Below are positions 1-9,027 of a stretch of 64,000 nucleotides of DNA, in pieces. Within the stretch, counting starts at the first letter, position 1. The number at the start of each line of letters is the position of its first letter. The position numbers were made by a program, and so were the translations under genes. This DNA comes from Acrocarpospora macrocephala (lineage in GTDB: Bacteria; Actinomycetota; Actinomycetes; Streptosporangiales; Streptosporangiaceae). The notes beneath the pieces were generated by a model, which was given only the letters and a program-made list of their open reading frames with translations, was not told the DNA's origin and did not search any database. The DNA lies in the NCBI RefSeq assembly GCF_009687865.1, contig NZ_BLAE01000013.1, positions 151,357 to 215,356 on the forward strand, given 5' to 3'.

Positions 1-636
1 GTGGCCGAGTGCGGTGAACCCGTTGATCGTGTCGGCGTTGGGGCCGTCAGCCGGGTTCAGTTCGGTGTCCGTAGGACCCGGGTTCACCAGGTTCACGGTG
101 ATCGCCCTGGGGCCCAGTTCGCGACCGAGCGCCTTGGTCAGGCCGATGAGCGCGGTCTTGCTCATCGCGTACAGCGCGAAGCCGGGAAACACAGCGCGCT
201 CGGCCACGTTGCTGCCGATGTTGATGATCCGGCCGCCGGCCGACATGTGGGGGACCGCAGCTTGTGAAGCGACGAACGGGGCCCTGATGTTGACCGCGAC
301 GGTCTGTTCGAACTCCTCCAGGCTCAGCTGCTCCAGCGGTCCGAGCAGGAACACGCCGGCGTTGTTGACCAGGATGTCCAGCCTGCCCAGCTCACCAGCG
401 ACCCGGTCGACCACGGCGGTCATCGCCGCCGGGTCGGCGCTGTCCGCCTGTACCGCGATCGCCCGACGTCCCGCCACCTTGATCTGCTCGACCACATCAT
501 CGGCGCGCTGCTGATTCTGCTGGAACGTCAGCGCCACATCGGCGCCGTCCTGGGCCAAGCGCAGCGCCACAGCCGCGCCGATGCCGCGACCACCACCGGT
601 GACAAGGGCCACCTTGCCGTCAAGTGCGTTGTTCAT
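1..636 (-). CDS. SDR family NAD(P)-dependent oxidoreductase (partial, 3' end outside window)
   Basis: Short-chain dehydrogenase/reductase whose C-terminus lies beyond the left window edge; 212 codons are visible. The N-terminus carries the Rossmann glycine motif TGGGRGIG (about residues 14-21), then the NNAG motif, a Ser in NIGS and the catalytic YAMSK (Y-x3-K). The ATG at 636 follows an AGGA about 8 nt upstream. It is probably cytoplasmic; the substrate cannot be told from sequence. It is divergent from the WYL regulator across 78 bp, so that regulator may control it. The visible length fits a classical SDR of about 250 residues. Confidence 0.9.
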   Translation of the reverse strand, partial: MNNALDGKVALVTGGGRGIGAAVALRLAQDGADVALTFQQNQQRADDVVEQIKVAGRRAIAVQADSADPAAMTAVVDRVAGELGRLDILVNNAGVFLLGPLEQLSLEEFEQTVAVNIRAPFVASQAAVPHMSAGGRIINIGSNVAERAVFPGFALYAMSKTALIGLTKALGRELGPRAITVNLVNPGPTDTELNPADGPNADTINGFTALGH

Positions 637-714
637 GACGAAAATCCTGGCCAATAATGGTGCGCCCGTCTGGCGGCGATCGGACGCAGCGTTCTGACAC
701 GTATTGTCGGTGGA

Positions 715-1686
715 ATGCGAGCCTCTCGGCTTTTGTCCGTCCTTCTCCTGCTGCAGGCTCGGGGCCGCATGACCGCGCAGCAGCTCGCCGACGAGCTCGA
801 AGTCAGCGTACGGACCATCTACCGCGACGTGGATTCGCTCCACACCGCCGGAATCCCCCTGTACGGCGAAGCCGGGCATCAGGGCGGCTACCAGCTGCTT
901 GACGGTTTCCGTACCCGGCTGACCGGGCTGACCGAGCAGGAGGCCCAAGCGCTGTTCCTCGCCGGACTGCCCGGCCCCGCTGCCGAACTCGGCCTCGGCG
1001 CCCTCGCCGCGACCGCAGAACTCAAGATCGAGGCCGCGCTCCCACCGGACCTGCGTGAAGGCTCCCGCCGCATTCGCGAGCACTTCCACCTCGACGCCCC
1101 CGGCTGGTACCACGACGGCGACCAGGTCCCCCACCTTCCGGCTGTCGCGGGCGCGCTCTGGAACAAGCGCATCATCCACGTGCTCTACCACCGCTGGCGC
1201 GAGCCGTCCGAGGTCAAGCGCACCTTGGAGCCTTATGGGCTGGTTCTCAAAGCGGGCAAGTGGTATCTCGTCGCCCGCTGCGAGGAAACGCTGCGCACCT
1301 ACCGCGTCAGCCAGATCCTCGACCTCCAGGTGACAGACGAGACGTTCACCAGGCCCCCTGGCTTCGATCTCGCCACGTACTGGCGAGACCACCTGGTCGA
1401 CTTCCGGGCCCGTCTCATCCAAGGGCATGCCGTGGTACGCCTCTCGCCCCCCGGACGCGAACGGCTCACCGAAACCATGAGCGCCCAAGTGATCAACGCG
1501 GTGAATGAGACAGCGTCACCCCCCGACGAGCTGGGCTGGATCACCGCGACCATCCCGATCGAGTCGCTCATCCACGCCCACGGCGAACTCCTCAGACTCG
1601 GCGCCGAATGCGAGGTCCTCGACCCGCCCGCCCTCCGCGAGAAGCTGGCGGCCACGGCGAAGGCACTCGCCTTGCGCTACGCGTGA
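715..1686 (+). CDS. WYL-domain transcriptional regulator (YafY/DeoR-type HTH)
   Basis: A 323-residue regulator. The N-terminal winged HTH (about residues 1-60) includes the recognition-helix region [13 protein letters not shown]. The C-terminal WYL domain is recognisable from [23 protein letters not shown] proteins are ligand-sensing repressors or activators that often act on a divergent neighbour; here that is the SDR gene. No strong ribosome site precedes the ATG (only GGTGG directly upstream), so the start could be leaderless. Its end overlaps the end of a convergent 49-codon frame by 10 nt. The ligand is unknown. Confidence 0.9.
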   Translation: MRASRLLSVLLLLQARGRMTAQQLADELEVSVRTIYRDVDSLHTAGIPLYGEAGHQGGYQLLDGFRTRLTGLTEQEAQALFLAGLPGPAAELGLGALAATAELKIEAALPPDLREGSRRIREHFHLDAPGWYHDGDQVPHLPAVAGALWNKRIIHVLYHRWREPSEVKRTLEPYGLVLKAGKWYLVARCEETLRTYRVSQILDLQVTDETFTRPPGFDLATYWRDHLVDFRARLIQGHAVVRLSPPGRERLTETMSAQVINAVNETASPPDELGWITATIPIESLIHAHGELLRLGAECEVLDPPALREKLAATAKALALRYA

Positions 1687-1826
1687 CGAGTAAGTCCGAC
1701 CACGCTGACCCTCGTGCACGTCTTCGGGTAGCACGTGGTCGCACAGGTCTTCGGCCCGCGAACCCCGTTCAGCCCGGTCACGAAACCGTCCGGAAGCAGC
1801 TCCAGCCCGGAAATGTCGATCGTCAT
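1677..1826 (-). CDS. Small Cys-containing peptide, possible RiPP-like precursor (hypothetical)
   Basis: A 49-codon frame with an AGGA 3 nt before the ATG. It encodes an acidic/hydrophobic N-terminal part ([11 protein letters not shown]) and a C-terminal part rich in Cys, Thr and Ser ([16 protein letters not shown]). This leader-plus-Cys/Thr-core look is seen in ribosomally made modified peptides. However, no modifying enzyme, protease or exporter is nearby, so that reading is only a suggestion. It lies just downstream of the LacI gene on the same strand (71-bp gap) and overlaps the tail of the convergent WYL gene. It could instead be a small unmodified protein or a spurious frame. Confidence 0.4.
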   Translation of the reverse strand: MTIDISGLELLPDGFVTGLNGVRGPKTCATTCYPKTCTRVSVVGLTRHA

Positions 1827-1897
1827 GTTCCTATGAGAACCAGAAGATCGATGGTGGCCCAGTCCCACTCGTGCCCGAGATACCCGGCTGAGTGGTC

Positions 1898-2911
1898 CTA
1901 CCGGGCGACGGCGGTCGATCCCCGGACGACCAGTGATGTGGCGAGTTCGACGTGATGGGAGTCGATTTTCTCGCCCGCCGCCAGGCGGAGGCCGGTGCGC
2001 AGGGCGACGGCGCCCATCTCCCGGAGGGGCTGGCGGATGGTGGTGAGCGGAGGTGAAGCCATTGGGGCGATCTGGGTGTCGTCGAAGCCGACGATGCTGA
2101 GGTCCTCGGGGATGCGCAGGCCCCGCGCCCTGGCGGCCTCGATGATGCCGAGCGCGGTCGCGTCGTTGCCTGCGAAGATCGCTGTTGGGGGTTCTGGCAG
2201 GTCGAGCAGCGTTGCACCGCCCACCACACCGTCGTGATACTGGAAATGCCCTGTCTGCACGTAATGCGGGAGCACGACCGCGCCTTCGGCCTCCATGGCG
2301 GCCCGATATCCATGCATCCGCGCCTGATGGCAGGCCGCCGTCGCGTGGCCGCCGATGTAGGCGATCCGCCGATGGCCGAGCGAGAGCAGATGCTGCGTCG
2401 CCGCCAGCCCACCCGAGAAGTTCGTCGACCCGATGCTGGTCACGCGCGCCCGCGGCAGGTTCAACGGATCGATCATGACGAGCGGCAGCCGTGCCCGCGA
2501 CAGCGCGCTCAGGTGCCCGGTGGTCAGCTCGCTGGTCACCGCGATCAACGCCCGCCGCCCGGCGCCGGCCAGATCGCGAGCCCACGCGACCGGCCGCGCG
2601 GCCCGCTGCCGCACGCTGACGACGACTGCGACGCCTACATCCGCTCCCGCCTCCACCGCCCCCTGAAGGATCTCGGTGGAGTACGCGTTGAGCGCCTTGT
2701 CGAGCTGCACCTCCACCGTGTCCCGCCCCGAGCTCTCCCCCCGGCGCGGCGAGGACGCGACATAGTCGTGCTGCACCAGCAGCGACTGCACCAGCGAACG
2801 CGTCGCGGGCGCCACGTCGCTACGCCCGTTGAGCACCTTGGACACCGTCGCGACCGACACGCCCGCGGAGGCGGCGACGGTGGCCAGCGTGGCACGTCTA
2901 GGACTCGGCAT
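1898..2911 (-). CDS. LacI family transcriptional regulator
   Basis: A 337-residue LacI/GalR repressor. The N-terminal HTH reads ATLATVAASAGVSVATVSKVLNG and is followed by a periplasmic-binding-protein-like effector domain ending in the typical dimerisation motifs (GFDDTQIAPMASPPLTTIRQP). The ATG at 2911 is chosen because GAGGGG lies 6 nt upstream; it overlaps the end of the GH3 gene by 14 nt, so the two are co-transcribed. The likely effector is a sugar released by the GH3 enzyme. The likely target is the palindrome between the GH3 gene and the divergent transporter at 5547-5560. Confidence 0.92.
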   Translation of the reverse strand: MPSPRRATLATVAASAGVSVATVSKVLNGRSDVAPATRSLVQSLLVQHDYVASSPRRGESSGRDTVEVQLDKALNAYSTEILQGAVEAGADVGVAVVVSVRQRAARPVAWARDLAGAGRRALIAVTSELTTGHLSALSRARLPLVMIDPLNLPRARVTSIGSTNFSGGLAATQHLLSLGHRRIAYIGGHATAACHQARMHGYRAAMEAEGAVVLPHYVQTGHFQYHDGVVGGATLLDLPEPPTAIFAGNDATALGIIEAARARGLRIPEDLSIVGFDDTQIAPMASPPLTTIRQPLREMGAVALRTGLRLAAGEKIDSHHVELATSLVVRGSTAVAR

Positions 2912-5510
2912 CTGTTCCCCTCGGCGGGCCGACATCTACCGGTGTCACCAGCCGCCGACCAGGCCCGACGACCCGCACCGGACCGGTCAGCCGGACCGCG
3001 CCCTGGCAGGGCAGGTCGGCGGCGGAGGTGCCGACGAGCACCTCGACGTCCCCCGGTTCGACGATGCGCCGCAGGTCACGGCCGGTGAAGGAAGTCCGGT
3101 CGGCGTGCACGCGGAACCGCACCTCCCGGCTCGTGCCAGGATCGACCGCCACCCGCACGAAGCCCACCAGCTGCCTCACCGGCCGGGTGACCTGGGCGAG
3201 CACGTCGTGCAGGTACAACTGCACGACCTCCTCACCCGCTCGCGCACCGGTGTTGCGAACCCGGACGGACACGGTGAACTCGCCGTCGGTGGGAATCTCG
3301 GCGTCGCTGATCTGGAGATCGCCGACCTCGAAAGTGGTGTACGAAGCGCCGTAGCCGAACGGGAACAGCGGCGTCGGGTCGAGGTTGCTGATGCCCTGGC
3401 TGTCGGTTCCCAGAGGCGGCTGCAGGTACGTGCCCGGCTGCCCACCCGGCCAGCGGGGGATCTGTACGGGCAGCTTGCCTCCGGGCTGGACACGACCCGA
3501 GATTATACGGGCAATCGCCCCTCCACCCTCCACCCCGGGCATGAACGCCTGCACCAGCCCGGCGGCCTTCCCGTGCACCTCTCCCAGCGCGTACGGCCGC
3601 CCGGACACGACGACCACCACGACCGGCGTCCCGGTGGCGGCGAGCTCGGCCACCAGCTCTTCCTGCACTCCGGGCAGCCGCAGATCCTCGGCGTCGCAGC
3701 CCTCCCCGGAGGTCCCCTCCCCGAACATGCCCGCCCGATCCCCCACGACGGCGACGCACAGATCCGCCGCCCGAGCCCGGGACACCGCCGCCGCGAAGCC
3801 CGACCTGTCGGTGCCCCGGATCTCGCAGCCCCGCTCGTGGACGATCTCAGCCTCCGGGAATTCGACCCGCAGCGCGTCGAGCACGCTGGGCGCGTCGAGG
3901 CCGAGCCCCAGGCCCGGATGGCGGGGCAGGACATGGTTGGGGAAGGCGTAACACCCCATGAAAACGCGCGGATCATCCGCCCCGGGCCCGACCACGGCGA
4001 TCCGCCGCAGACCGCCTCCGACCAGGGGCAACGCGGTTCCCGCGTCGAGCAGGACGACCGACCGCTCGGCCATCTCGCGAGCCAGCGCGCGGTTGCCCGG
4101 AGAGTCAAGGTCAACCGGTCCCTCGGCCATCTCGCGGGCGGGCGCGCGGTTGGCCGGAGAGTCAAGGTCAACCGACCTCTCGGCCATCTCGCGGGCGGGC
4201 GCACGGCTAGCGGGCGAGTCCAGATCAACCGACCCCTCAGCCATCTCGCGGGCAGGGGCGCGGCTAGCGGGCGAGTCCAGATCGATCGACCCCTCAGCCA
4301 TCTCGCGAGCGGGCGCACGGCTAGCGGGCGAGTCCAGATCGACCGGTTCCACGGCCGTCTCGTGGGCCGCATCGCATGCCTCGTCGAGCAGTCCGAGTTC
4401 CACCTTCTGGGTGAGCAGCCGACGCGCCGCCCTATCCACCACCGATTCCGGCAGCTCGCCCCGGGCGATCCGCTCGGCGAGGTGCGGTCCGAAGCCCTGC
4501 GTGTCGGGGAGCTCAACGTCGATGCCCGCGGTAAGCGCCAGCACCCCCGCCTCGCCGGTGTCGGCGACCACCTGATGCATCGTTGCGAGGAACGGAATGG
4601 CCCAATAGTCCGAAACCACCGTCCCGGTGAACCCCCACTCCCCGCGCAGCAAATCGGTCAGCAGCCAAGAGTCGGCCGCAGCCGGAACCCCGTCCACGTC
4701 GGAGTAGGAGTTCATCACCGAACGCGCCCCACCCAGCGTGATCGCCATCTCGAACGGCGGCAGGATCACGTCCATCATCTCGCGCCGCCCCATCGAGACG
4801 GGACCGTGATTGCGAGCCGCCCGCGACGCCGAGTACCCGGCGAAGTGCTTGAGCGTGGCGATGACCCCAGCACCCTCCAGCCCGCGCACATAGGCACTAC
4901 CCAGCATCGCAACCAGGTACGGATCCTCCCCGATCGTCTCCTCGACCCTCCCCCAGCGATAGTCGCGAACCACATCAAGCACCGGCGACAACCCCTGATG
5001 CACGCCCACGGCACGCATATCCCGCCCGATAGCCGCAGCCATCCGCTCCACCAGTTCGGGATCGAACGTCGCCCCCCAAGCAATGGCGGCCGGATATACG
5101 GTCGCACCATAAGTCGTAAATCCCGTAAGGCATTCTTCGTGCACGAGTGCCGGAATTCCCAGCCGGGAATGCTCGGTGACCGCACGCTGAAGCCGTACCA
5201 CCTCGGCGGCCCCCTCCGCAGCCGTCACCGGCTCGCTGCCGAACACGCGCGTCAGTTGCCCGATCCCGTGCCGTACAGCCTCCTCGAATGGGACAGTCCC
5301 CGCCGCCAGCACATCCTGCAGCGGCGCGACGTTCAGCGTCCCGGCGGCGTCGTGCTCCTGGGCGACGAGCTTCTCGTTGCCCACCCACTGACTGCCGAGC
5401 TGGGCGACCTTCTCCTCGATGGTCATCTCCGCGAGGAGCGCGTCGACCCGGTCGGCCACGGGAAGCGTCGGGTCCTGCCACCGGCGGGTGACCCGGTCTG
5501 GAGCGGTCAT
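2898..5510 (-). CDS. Glycoside hydrolase family 3 beta-glycosidase with internal 19-residue repeats
   Basis: An 870-residue GH3 enzyme without a signal peptide, so probably cytosolic and acting on imported oligosaccharides. Domains: N-terminal TIM barrel (KHFAGYSASR substrate-binding segment; nucleophile Asp in VVSDYWAI), alpha/beta sandwich (SGRPYALGEV) and C-terminal fibronectin-III-like domain. Beta-glucosidase and beta-xylosidase activities cannot be separated by eye. Start supported by AGGAGA 8 nt upstream. The linker entering the second domain (residues 390-484) is five near-identical copies of a 19-residue segment that is normally single (see repeat entry). The enzyme heads an operon with the LacI regulator and is divergent from the sugar ABC transporter. 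Confidence 0.93.
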   Translation of the reverse strand: MTAPDRVTRRWQDPTLPVADRVDALLAEMTIEEKVAQLGSQWVGNEKLVAQEHDAAGTLNVAPLQDVLAAGTVPFEEAVRHGIGQLTRVFGSEPVTAAEGAAEVVRLQRAVTEHSRLGIPALVHEECLTGFTTYGATVYPAAIAWGATFDPELVERMAAAIGRDMRAVGVHQGLSPVLDVVRDYRWGRVEETIGEDPYLVAMLGSAYVRGLEGAGVIATLKHFAGYSASRAARNHGPVSMGRREMMDVILPPFEMAITLGGARSVMNSYSDVDGVPAAADSWLLTDLLRGEWGFTGTVVSDYWAIPFLATMHQVVADTGEAGVLALTAGIDVELPDTQGFGPHLAERIARGELPESVVDRAARRLLTQKVELGLLDEACDAAHETAVEPVDLDSPASRAPAREMAEGSIDLDSPASRAPAREMAEGSVDLDSPASRAPAREMAERSVDLDSPANRAPAREMAEGPVDLDSPGNRALAREMAERSVVLLDAGTALPLVGGGLRRIAVVGPGADDPRVFMGCYAFPNHVLPRHPGLGLGLDAPSVLDALRVEFPEAEIVHERGCEIRGTDRSGFAAAVSRARAADLCVAVVGDRAGMFGEGTSGEGCDAEDLRLPGVQEELVAELAATGTPVVVVVVSGRPYALGEVHGKAAGLVQAFMPGVEGGGAIARIISGRVQPGGKLPVQIPRWPGGQPGTYLQPPLGTDSQGISNLDPTPLFPFGYGASYTTFEVGDLQISDAEIPTDGEFTVSVRVRNTGARAGEEVVQLYLHDVLAQVTRPVRQLVGFVRVAVDPGTSREVRFRVHADRTSFTGRDLRRIVEPGDVEVLVGTSAADLPCQGAVRLTGPVRVVGPGRRLVTPVDVGPPRGTDAES
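4059..4343 (-). repeat. 57-bp in-frame tandem repeat x5 inside the GH3 gene
   Basis: Five consecutive 57-bp units encode variants of VDLDSPASRAPAREMAEGS. Marker CATCTCGCG (plus strand) recurs at 4071, 4128, 4185, 4242 and 4299, exactly 57 bp apart. The last unit (VDLDSPGNRALAREMAERS, running into VVLL) looks like the ancestral family sequence; the other four are duplicates. Units differ by a few bases, so the expansion is recent but not brand new. Confidence 0.97.
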
Positions 5511-5817
5511 CTGCTGCTCTCCTCACGATCAACTTGCCGAGAACTTTCGAAATATTTCGAGACAGTGGCGTGACCTGCCCGCCAGACAATATCCGCATTA
5601 AAACCCCAGTTCAATGCCTATGTCCCGACATAATCTCCACAGCCGCCCCAAGTGCCTCTTGACAGGCAAACACGTGAAACTTAGATTCCAACCCGCGCGG
5701 TCATGTCGCAAATGTTTCGGTAGACCGGCTCAAGGGCGTACGGCATGGGGGGTGCTGATCCTCGACGGCAGGCCACCGCATCCGATGATCAACCAGCTCT
5801 CGAGTACGGAGATCAGC
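5511..5817. other. Intergenic promoter region between divergent sugar-utilisation genes
   Basis: A 307-bp gene-free stretch between the GH3 operon and the transporter operon. It is more AT-rich than its surroundings and holds the 14-bp perfect palindrome at 5547-5560. No convincing small gene was seen; the open frame that extends upstream of the transporter lipoprotein start lacks a signal-peptide logic. Confidence 0.7.
5547..5560. promoter_or_regulatory. Perfect 14-bp palindrome, candidate LacI-family operator
   Basis: TCGAAATATTTCGA is a perfect inverted repeat 37 bp upstream of the GH3 start in the divergent promoter region. The LacI-type regulator of this locus is the obvious candidate to bind it and control both directions. 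Binding is inferred from position and symmetry only. Confidence 0.6.
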
Positions 5818-7167
5818 GTGGAGCCCAGGACAACATCTCGCCGCACTTTCCTCAGCCTCGCCATGGGCGTGCCCGTGGGAGCCGCGCTCGCCGCCTGCGG
5901 CAGTTCGGGCCCCACCCCCACCGGCGGCGGCGCGAGCGGGGGCGGCGCCGCCGCCGGCAAGGCCACTTACTGGTATCTGAGCACCCAGCCGCAGGAGGGC
6001 ATCCGCACCGCCTCCGTGGACAGGTTCAACAAGGCCAACCCCAACACCCAGATCGCCGCGACGACCTTCCAGAACGACGCGTACAAGACGAAGATCAAGA
6101 CCGCGCTCGGGGCCGGGCAGGCGCCCACCATCATCTGGGGCTGGGGCGGTGGCACGCTGCGCACCTACGTGCAGGCCGGCCAGGTCGACGACCTCACCCC
6201 GTGGTTCGACCAGAACCCCGCGATCAAGGACCGGCTGTTCCCGTCCTCGTTCGGCGCCGCGACGATCGACGGCAAGATCTACGCGATGCCCGCCGAGGCG
6301 GTCCAGCCGATCGTCCTGTTCTACAACAAGAAGGTCTTCGACCAGGTCGGCGTCCAGCCGCCGGAGTCCTGGGGCGACATCATGGAGCTGGTGCCCAAGT
6401 TCAACGCCGCGGGCATCGCGCCGTTCTCGCTCGGCGGGCAGTCCCGCTGGACGAACATGATGTGGCTGGAGTTCCTCTTCGACCGTGTCGGCGGTCCCGA
6501 GCTGTTCGGGGCCGTGTTCGACGCCCAGAAGGACGCCTGGTCCAACCCGGCCGCGCTGGACGCCCTGACCAAGGTGCAGGACCTGGTCAAGGCCGACGGG
6601 TTCATCAAGGGCTTCTCCTCGATCACCGCGGACTCCAACGCCGACCAGGCGCTGCTCTACACGGGTAAGGCCGCGATGATGCTGCACGGCACCTGGACCT
6701 ACGGGAGCATGGCCCTGGACGGGGGCGACTTCGTGTCCGGCGGCCACCTCGGCTACATGAACTTCCCGCCGGTCGAGGGCGGCAAGGGCGACCCCAGCAA
6801 CACCGTCGGCAACCCCGGCCAGTACCTGTCGATCTACTCCAAGGCGACTCCGGAGCAGAAGGAGACCGCCAAGAAGTTCTTCGCCACCCAGGTCCTGTCC
6901 CCCGACGAGGTCAAGCAGTGGATCGACACCGGCTCGGTGCCGATCGCCAAGGGCTCCGAGAGCGCGCTGGCCTCCTCCAAGGACGCCGCGTGGCTGGAGT
7001 TCGTGTACGGCGTGGCCAGCAACGCCAAGGCGTTCGGCCAGTCCTGGGACCAGGCGCTCAGCCCGACCGCGGCGGAGACCCTGCTGGACAACATCTCCCA
7101 GCTGTTCCAGCTGTCGATCACCCCGGAAGAGTTCGCGGCCAACATGAACGCGGTCATCGGCAAGTGA
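5818..7167 (+). CDS. Sugar ABC transporter substrate-binding lipoprotein
   Basis: Extracellular solute-binding protein, family 1, about 449 residues. The GTG at 5818 is chosen because GGAG lies 6 nt upstream and the frame then opens with an n-region, a twin-Arg motif (SRRTFLSLAM) and a lipobox LAAC followed by a Gly/Ser-rich tether. It is therefore probably Tat-exported and lipid-anchored outside the membrane. An ATG at 5785 is an alternative start. Two permease genes follow with GTGA and 1-nt junctions. No ATPase gene is in the operon; such actinobacterial importers commonly borrow a shared MsiK-type ATPase. The substrate is likely the oligosaccharide cut by the divergent GH3 enzyme. Confidence 0.92.
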   Translation: MEPRTTSRRTFLSLAMGVPVGAALAACGSSGPTPTGGGASGGGAAAGKATYWYLSTQPQEGIRTASVDRFNKANPNTQIAATTFQNDAYKTKIKTALGAGQAPTIIWGWGGGTLRTYVQAGQVDDLTPWFDQNPAIKDRLFPSSFGAATIDGKIYAMPAEAVQPIVLFYNKKVFDQVGVQPPESWGDIMELVPKFNAAGIAPFSLGGQSRWTNMMWLEFLFDRVGGPELFGAVFDAQKDAWSNPAALDALTKVQDLVKADGFIKGFSSITADSNADQALLYTGKAAMMLHGTWTYGSMALDGGDFVSGGHLGYMNFPPVEGGKGDPSNTVGNPGQYLSIYSKATPEQKETAKKFFATQVLSPDEVKQWIDTGSVPIAKGSESALASSKDAAWLEFVYGVASNAKAFGQSWDQALSPTAAETLLDNISQLFQLSITPEEFAANMNAVIGK

Positions 7168-8060
7168 GCGTGACCCCGGCCACCACGCGAGGTCGTCATG
7201 GCTCCCTCGCGTGGCTGGCCGTGCCCGCTCTGGTGTTCTTCGTCGGCTTCGCCGTGATCCCGCTGGTGGGGGTGCTGGCGCTCAGCTTCACCTCGTGGGA
7301 CGGGATCGGCGACATCAGCGTGTCGGGCTTCACCAGCTGGCACGCGGTACTGACCGACCCGGGCCTGCCGCACGCGCTGTGGGTGACGTTCCTGGTGATG
7401 GCCCTGTCCTGGGCGGTCCAGACCCCGGCCAGCCTGCTGCTCGGGGTGTTCCTGGCCGGTCGGCAGCGCTACCGGGCCGTGCTGGCCGTGCTGTACTTCG
7501 TGCCGCTGCTGCTCAGTTCGGCGGCCATCGCCATCACGTACAAGGCGCTGCTGGACCCGAACTTCGGGCTCGGCGCCGGGCTGGGCATCGAGCTGCTCGC
7601 CCAGGACTGGCTCGGCGAGGCCCACCTCGCCTTCGGCATCGTTATCTTCGTCGTGTCCTGGCAGTTCATCCCGTTCCACTCGCTGATCTACCAGGCCGGG
7701 GTGCGGCAAATCCCTCGTTCGATGTACGAGGCCGCGGAGCTGGACGGCGCGGGACGGGTCCGCCGGTTCTTCAGCATCACCCTGCCGCAGCTCAAATACA
7801 CGATCATCACCTCCTCGACCCTCATGGTCGTCGGGTCGCTGACCTTCTTCGACCTCATCTTCGTGCTGACCGAGGGCGGCCCGGGCGACGCCACCCGGGT
7901 GCTCGCCCTGGACATGTACAAGCGCGGCTTCCAGGCCAACCTGATGGGGCCGGCCAGCGCGATCGCCGTCATCCTCGTCCTGGTGGGCCTGGCGCTGGCG
8001 CTGCTGCTGCGCAGGCTCGGCGGCCGGGATCCCTCCTCCAGCCAGATGGAAGGGGCCTGA
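7164..8060 (+). CDS. Sugar ABC transporter permease (MalF/UgpA type)
   Basis: About 298 residues with six predicted membrane segments beginning at LAWLAVPALVFFVGFAVIPL. The EAA loop is visible as YEAAELDGAGRVRRFFSITLPQL, the site that contacts the ATPase. The GTG start overlaps the stop of the lipoprotein gene (GTGA); a GTG two codons later is possible. It pairs with the next permease to form the transmembrane channel of a CUT1-type sugar importer. Confidence 0.93.
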   Translation: MSVTPATTRGRHGSLAWLAVPALVFFVGFAVIPLVGVLALSFTSWDGIGDISVSGFTSWHAVLTDPGLPHALWVTFLVMALSWAVQTPASLLLGVFLAGRQRYRAVLAVLYFVPLLLSSAAIAITYKALLDPNFGLGAGLGIELLAQDWLGEAHLAFGIVIFVVSWQFIPFHSLIYQAGVRQIPRSMYEAAELDGAGRVRRFFSITLPQLKYTIITSSTLMVVGSLTFFDLIFVLTEGGPGDATRVLALDMYKRGFQANLMGPASAIAVILVLVGLALALLLRRLGGRDPSSSQMEGA

Positions 8061-8061
8061 C

Positions 8062-8958
8062 ATGGCGACGACCCTGACCCAGCAACAGGAGCAGGCCGCC
8101 GCGGCACGGCCCCGGCCCACCACCCGCCAGGGCGCGGTCGGCGGCCACCGGAACTGGCTGGCGGGTGTGGCCGGCTGGCTCTGGCTGGCGGTCGTGGTGA
8201 TCCCCATCTACTGGATCGTCATCACCAGCTTCAAGCTGCAGAGCAGCTACTACGCGACCAACCCGCTGGCGCCGCCGACCGAACCGACGCTGCGGAACTA
8301 CCAGATGGTCATCGAGGCCGACTTCGCGCAGTACTTCATCAACAGCCTCATCGTCACCCTCGGCGCGGTGATCCCCGCGGTCCTCATGTCCTTCATGGCG
8401 TCCTACGCGATCGTGCGGAGCGCCTCCAGCCGGGTCCTGCGCATCGTGAACTCGCTGTTCCTCATGGGTCTGGCCATCCCGCTGCAAGCCACCATCATCC
8501 CGATCTACCTGATCATCATCAGGTTGCACCTGTACGACAGCCTCCTGGGGATGATCCTGCCGTCGATCGCCTTCGCGATCCCGCTGTCCGTGCTCGTCCT
8601 GTCCAACTTCATCCGCGACGTGCCCAGGGAACTGTTCGAGTCGATGCGGATCGACGGCGCCACCGAGTGGGCGACGCTCTGGCGCCTGGCGTTCCCGCTC
8701 ACCCGGCCCGCCGTGGTGACGGTGGCGATCTACAACGCGCTGACCATCTGGAACGGCTTCCTGCTGCCGCTGATCCTCACCCAGAGCCCCGACAAGCGCA
8801 CCCTGCCGCTCGCGCTCTGGGCCTTCCAGGGCCAGTACAGCGTGAACGTCCCCGCCATCCTCGCCTCCGTCGTCCTCACCACCCTTCCGATCCTCATCCT
8901 GTACGTCGTCGGCCGCCGCCAACTCCTCAGCGGCCTGACCGCAGGCTTCAGCAGATAA
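8062..8958 (+). CDS. Sugar ABC transporter permease (MalG/UgpE type)
   Basis: 298 residues, six membrane segments, with the EAA-type loop FESMRIDGATEWATLWRLAFPL followed by TRPAVVTV. It starts 1 nt after the stop of the partner permease, so the two are translationally coupled. It completes the lipoprotein-permease-permease set of a CUT1 carbohydrate importer that lacks its own ATPase gene. Confidence 0.93.
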   Translation: MATTLTQQQEQAAAARPRPTTRQGAVGGHRNWLAGVAGWLWLAVVVIPIYWIVITSFKLQSSYYATNPLAPPTEPTLRNYQMVIEADFAQYFINSLIVTLGAVIPAVLMSFMASYAIVRSASSRVLRIVNSLFLMGLAIPLQATIIPIYLIIIRLHLYDSLLGMILPSIAFAIPLSVLVLSNFIRDVPRELFESMRIDGATEWATLWRLAFPLTRPAVVTVAIYNALTIWNGFLLPLILTQSPDKRTLPLALWAFQGQYSVNVPAILASVVLTTLPILILYVVGRRQLLSGLTAGFSR

Positions 8959-9027
8959 TTCCCCTACTGACCTCAAAGAGTGCTTGACCTGGGCATATCG
9001 GTTTCTGATCACGGTGTTGTCACTAGC

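Noticed and set aside
2829..5573. Long open frame on the plus strand opposite the GH3 gene
   Set aside because: It is the antisense shadow of a well-conserved glycosidase; the protein is Arg/Pro/His-rich without domains.
5818..8958. Missing ATPase gene in the first sugar ABC operon as an anomaly
   Set aside because: CUT1 importers in actinomycetes usually share one ATPase encoded elsewhere.
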